A DNA stretch of 64,000 nucleotides, taken from positions 18,071,040 through 18,135,039 of the forward strand of contig NC_021681.1 of NCBI RefSeq assembly GCF_000247815.1, in the 5' to 3' direction. Positions 58,757 to 64,000 of this stretch are shown here, in pieces. Each line of letters opens with the position of its first letter. Within the stretch, counting starts at the first letter, position 1. The translations under genes were made by a program, and so were the position numbers. This stretch comes from Ficedula albicollis. Its lineage: Eukaryota; Chordata; Aves; Passeriformes; Muscicapidae. The notes below the pieces were generated by a model, which made no database searches, had not been told where the DNA came from, and was given only the letters and a program-made list of their open reading frames with translations.

Positions 58757-61700
58757 CCCACTCTCTGCAGCCAGAGCTGACTTGGGCACCAGCTGGAACA
58801 GGATTGGGTTCGATGGCTCGGCACACACCTGGTCCTCCATCATCCATCACCGTGTCACAGCGGTGCACCCAGTCAGGACAGCCCCCAGTGCACTCAAATG
58901 TCAGCTGCCTGCTCTCCCAAAGTGCACAGAAGCACAGAAAAGATCCCTTTGGCCTGTGCAGACAAATTTTTGGAAAGTTCTCTCCATGTGTATGGATGCT
59001 TCAGGTGTGATCAAGCCAAATTCTAATTACAGCCAATACAAGCACCTGTCCAGTGTCCAGCACCCATGGATTAGCACTTCAAAAGCAAACAGTATTTCAG
59101 AGTGACTTCAGTTATTTACTCTGCAAATTTTGCTGGAGTAGCAAAGAAATTTGGCTCATGAAAGCATAGCGGGAATTTAATGTATAATTTTTAGTTAGAA
59201 TTTATTGATTTAATTCTGTCTACAACCAGAACATGAGATCTAATTTTCCACTGGACATTAATTTAGAGAGTTTTCTGAATTTAAAAACAATAAAAATGGA
59301 GACCAAAATGTGACCAGTTCTTAAAATAACCTATAGAAAATTGTCACATTAAAATGTAAAAAATAAATGTGTATTTATGCCAGAAAACAGTTTTTCCAGA
59401 TTTGAATTATGCATTGTGAAATAAAAAGAACATAATAAATGTCTCTCCTTATTTGTGTGGGCTTCATGATAAAAAGAACTGATAAATAGGTCAAGATAAA
59501 AAAAACAAATGGATGCTGTGGTTTGGAAGTCATGTTTTGTGTTATAGAAGTAATAAAGTAATAAATCAGCATTAACATAAACACATTTACTCCTCCTCTC
59601 CAAAGCAGTTAATTGCTTCACGTTATCAATAAATATGTAACATTATTGATGATGTTTGCTTTTCTTAAATCAACCATGAAGTAATTCTATTGATTTCCAT
59701 CAAGTTACCAAAGACCAGTTTAGACCCACTATGACCATTTAAATATATAATTCTGGAAAGCACCTTTCCATAAGATCTGTGACATTAGTTGCCATTATTC
59801 AGTGTTTCCAAATACAGTTCTTCCATAAAAGTTATTTACCGGCTTCTTACACTGCAGTTTATCACAACCTTCATTATTCCCTCTAGGAGTTGCACTAAAT
59901 CACCCAGCTGACAGCTCAAGTGATCCAGTTCCCTGACTGCTGGTGCTTCTAAAATAATCAAGGTCCAAACCGCCTCCTATAAAGCTTCCATTTAATCAGT
60001 GCTGACACGCACCTTAGATTGCACTTCAGGAGGTGCCAGGAGTGCCTCCAGGGCTTTGTGGCTTTATCACCAGGCAGACAGAAAGTTGTTCTGCTGGCAG
60101 GTCACGCCATGAGCCCAGCCCCGCATGTGAAAGTCACTGCCTAGGAGGGGGACTTGCTTTACTACCAAACCTCCCTGCACCTTTACAGTTTTGACCCAAG
60201 TCAAGGAGGTGGAGAGTGGTGTTATTTGGTTTTACTACAAGGAAAGAAAAATGGCAGAAAGCCCCTTGCAGGATCAGTCAGATCCAGGTACAGCCTCTGA
60301 GTCCTTGCTTGCATCATGGGTCCAGTCACACGACTGTCCTGATGAGAAGCTGGTTATTTTTCTTCTTTTGACAAAAGCAGTGTCAGCAGAAACAAGTTTT
60401 CTTCCAGGCATAGTTCATGCACTATGGGAAACTAGTTTGAAGTAGATTGGCAAAAGATTACTATTGTTCTGCCAATATAAGCCATGTCTGCACTAGAGAG
60501 CTTCTGCCCCCAGTGCTCAACCAGTCAAGCAGCCCTGTGGATAGACTGACAGATATACAAGGAAAGTTCCTTTCTTTCAGTGGTGCTAGCATGGATTTGT
60601 CCTGATAAAACTGTGAAATAGATACTGGCCCTCTGTTCATTCTTTGGCACTTGAACGGTTTTCTGAGGAGCCACAAGAGTCAGTGCTATAACAGTGAGCC
60701 ATAAAAACAGACAGAAAATATAAACACATCTGTCCCCATCTCCCATAAAAATTAACAACATTGCACTGAAGAAATACTTTATAAAAGTTCCAGGCAAAAA
60801 ATATATTCTTTGAGTGATTTTTAATAAAAAAAGTGAAAATTTCCCACCAAAGACTAAACTTCAAGCAAAACGATCTTGTCGAGAATCCAATTTTCCCCTG
60901 AAAAGCATGATAGGCTCTCCCTTAATAACAATAATAACAATCACCCCTGCCAGTGTGCTACAGATGGAGCAATGAAGCAAGAAAATAGCATGTTCTTTAA
61001 CAGAACAAGAAGAATAGGTAGCATTGCCCTGGACACCGTGCTAATAGCAGTTTGTGATCTTGGTACAGCAGCGTTTCCTGCTCGAGAGCTACAGCTGGCA
61101 TGGAGCACTGCAGGCTGCTTTTCAACACCTTCACACTTGCTGCTCTCACTCGGAAAACTGTCGAGAGGGAAACCACCACATACTGCAGCAACACGAATTT
61201 TAATTCCAGTTTTAAAAATTTGCATCAGAAAACATTGAAGACTGATGGAAGGAAGCTTATCTGGAGGAAGAAGATAAGATCAAACAGGTAAAGTCACTTC
61301 TTCCAGCCCTTGTGCAGAGGGCTGCTCTTTGTAGCAGAGAAATGAATCAAAAACAAATACATAAATCAAGATACATCAGTCTTTGGGATATAGAAAGATA
61401 CTTCCAGCAACATATACAAGGTTTGGAGTAGAAGATGAGACAGAAGAAGGAAATGTTTTTTCAGCAGGCCCATCCTGGTTTAGAAGAGGTACCAGCCAAA
61501 AGGCAGAGCTGGGAGCAGATTTCAGGTCTCAAAAGTCATAAGATGAACTGCAAAGAAAAACTGATCAACTTACAATTATCTGACTAATGCCCATGGTGGT
61601 AAAGAAACAGAGGTGGGAAATAGAGATATTTTGTCAGTGGCAATTTTTTTTCTGAGATTCCTCTATTTTTGTGCTGCTAAAGCAATTGCGCTTTAAAATT

Positions 61701-63646
61701 CTGTGCAAAGCAGGTGCATTCTGTGTAAGAACATATCCTTGCATGCATAAACTGAAAACTTCTGAGTATCCCTGTGTCTGGGTCTGGGAAAATCTACAAT
61801 CCACTGTGAACAGAGACCTCACGCCAGGGCTGAGCACAGACCCTTCAGAGCACTCATTTACACCAGTGGTTAAAAAGTCAATCCTCTCCCAGAGCTGCCT
61901 AGGAGAGATTTGAGGAAGGGGAGCTCTGCCAGAGCTTGTGACAGAAGCCTTTGCATGTTTTCAGTGCATGAACATTTAAGTAGGGCTGACGTACAAAGAA
62001 ACCTTACAGATTATGCCCTGGAAAGGCTGTACAAGGATTCAGCAGGTCCCACAGATCTGTGAGTGAAGGCATTGAAGCTGCTGTGGTGGCTTAACTCATC
62101 ACATGGACATGAAAGACACAGAGCATGAGGTGGCTGATGGCTTTTTCTCTCTGATTGGAAGACTGTAGTGGGATGTGCTTGGCACAACTATTGGATCATT
62201 TTCAGGCTTTGCCCATTTTCTATGACATAACTGCTTGCTTTGTTGCTTCCTACAAAATTTAGATTTACACTGTCTTGTAACCCTTTTCACCTGTTGACAA
62301 CACCAATAAATTGATGACTATCTCCTTCGAGTATCCTGAAGTTTGATCCAGCTGTATTTGAAAACAATAGGTATTTGTCCAGTGACACCAAGAGGAGCTG
62401 GGATGTGCTGAAAGGGGAGGGAAGAGGTAGATAACTTGGTGGATCTATGTTTTAAAATCCCTTCTAATGAAGGGTGAGACAAAACTGTTATCTCAGCATT
62501 ACAGCTGGAAACAACAGCATAATTTGGGAAGAGTCCTGCACTGTGGTGTCTAAGAGTAGTTCTCTGCTGCAAATAGGCTTCTACAGAAAATCTACATATA
62601 ATTACAGACCCAAATGCTCAGAGGCAGATACTCAGAAGTGGCAAGCAGCCATAATTCCTCCTGAAACCACTGGAGTTTTATGGATGGAACTGAGGAAGCA
62701 CTCTCTCCACAAGAGAAGTTGCTGACAATAAATCAGCAGCAAGTGTTGCAATTACTGCCCCACGCAGTGTGATGCCTTGCTTGATGCTGCCTCCACAGAA
62801 AAGAAATTCTATTGATGGTACTTCTCACAGTGGCACTGGAAAAAAAACAACAACAAACAAAACCAACTTCACAGCAGTTTTGGCACAAGGAAATATCCAG
62901 ACAACTGCCAGTCTGCACTTCAATACACATTCCTGACCAGGAGGAAAATGACTCATGCAAAGTCTGGAGCAAGACATGGTATAATGCTTTCATATGGCCC
63001 CAGACACAATTATAATTCCTCCCATCAGCTCTTCCTGCTGACATCAGCTTTCTCATTGGTTTGGCCTAATAATTAGAAAAGTTCTTAGAACTTAACCAGA
63101 ACATCATTGTTCCCATGGAAAACACCCCACTGCTCCTGTGATGGGAAATAGCTTTTTCCCCCTTTCCTTTTGAAAATTTTACTGCTGATCTGGCTAGGCC
63201 AGGCTCCAAGTCTAAGCTAGATTTCAGTGTGCTTTTACAACACTGGCTTTGCATCGGCATCTCCCACTGCTTCTGAAATCAGCCAGAGAAAATGAGCCTT
63301 TGTAGGGAGCAAGCAGAAATGTCTCAGAAAAACAGATGAGCAGCCTGGACTATACCCTGGAAGCAGAGCAGGAGGGGGAAAGGCTTCTCACATTGCCCCC
63401 CCTGCCCCAGGTCCTGTCCCTGGCTCCAAGCTGCTGGGGAAGGAGGAGCCCGGGTGCCATCGAAAACCCATCCAAAGGTAACAGTGGCCAAGGAGAGAGG
63501 AATAAAGAGCAGTTAATGAATGTCACTGGAGAGAGTGTGAGCTGCTCCTGGGGCTCAGTGTGTGGTAAGCAAGACGTGATCAGAGGTAGCAGCAGCTAAC
63601 AGATGTCTGGCAGCACTGCTCCAAAGGAGCCCTGGCGTGGTGGAGA

Positions 63647-63684
63647 TGAGGGAGGGAGGGAGGGAGGAAAGGAGGAAAGGAGAG
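63647..63684 (+). repeat. GGGA-type purine tract
   Basis: Repeats of GGGA followed by GGAAA units, all purine on the plus strand. Confidence 0.85.
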
Positions 63685-64000
63685 ATGGCCTCCAAGGACC
63701 AGGGTGGATGGTCCCTGTTTGCAGGAGGCTGACAGGAGAAATTCCTGCAATCCAACCTGCCCTTGGGGGAATGAATTGGGTCGAGCTTCTCGGGTAAATC
63801 CAATCTCTCAACTTTCCTACACTATTTCCATATTTCCTCCTAAAGGTTTCAGTCATGACAGGTGCTGTCACACTGTGACTGCTCAGGCAGACACAAGAGG
63901 AAGAGGTGTCTTTGGAATACAGAGAAGGTGAGGGCTGGCTCTTAACTGTGTCTGGTGGCGTGGAGAAAGCTCCACCCAAAGCTGCCATGGTCACGCTGTC

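Larger units (their letters stand above)
57579..64000. other. Intergenic stretch to window end, no gene recognised
   Basis: It contains simple repeats: (CAG)9 at 58730-58756 and a GGGA/GGAAA purine tract at about 63647-63684. Local GC rises in the last 700 bases. No coding exon could be supported. Confidence 0.5.

Noticed and set aside
63336..63599. 87-codon plus-strand frame with a donor-like GTAACA after codon 46
   Set aside because: One weak donor only; no acceptor or family support.

Overview
This is a nuclear genome window from a sauropsid, almost certainly a bird. It holds one recognisable gene, the SUMO protease gene SENP5, on the minus strand. The bird call rests on three things: CR1 LINE fragments, including one with the terminal ATTCTATG-type tail; a compact vertebrate gene with ordinary GT-AG introns; and a catalytic domain very close to mammalian SENP5 (human sequence recalled from memory, not aligned by program).

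Layout. 1-8942: 3' UTR and 3' flank of SENP5, no other gene recognised. 8943-24300: the nine coding exons of SENP5 (called exons 2-10 here, assuming one upstream noncoding exon). All eight internal junctions are GT-AG and the reading phase is preserved throughout. From ATG 24269 to TAA 8943 the spliced frame is 760 codons, close to the 755 residues of the human protein as I recall it. 24301-about 29540: first intron. About 29545-31130: a CpG island that should contain the SENP5 promoter and first exon, but whose centre is replaced by 1140 consecutive C. 31131-64000: about 33 kb with no gene I can support, holding CR1 fragments, a tRNA-derived SINE remnant, several minisatellite-like duplications and one N gap.

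Points that need attention. (1) The large SENP5 exon has two in-frame stop codons (TAG 24144-24146, TAA 23718-23720) in an otherwise collinear N-terminal region with no frameshift. The part downstream of ATG 23711, including the whole protease domain, is intact (573 residues). (2) Two very long pure C tracts (759 and 1140 bases) are assembly artefacts in my reading. The first directly abuts an Illumina paired-end adapter sequence, so the assembly contains un-trimmed adapter and no-signal poly-G. (3) A 34-base N gap sits inside a 61-bp tandem repeat and probably hides collapsed copies.

I looked for a novel system and did not find one. There are no bacterial-type genes, CRISPR arrays or gene clusters. 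The most interesting biological item is the interrupted N-terminus of SENP5.
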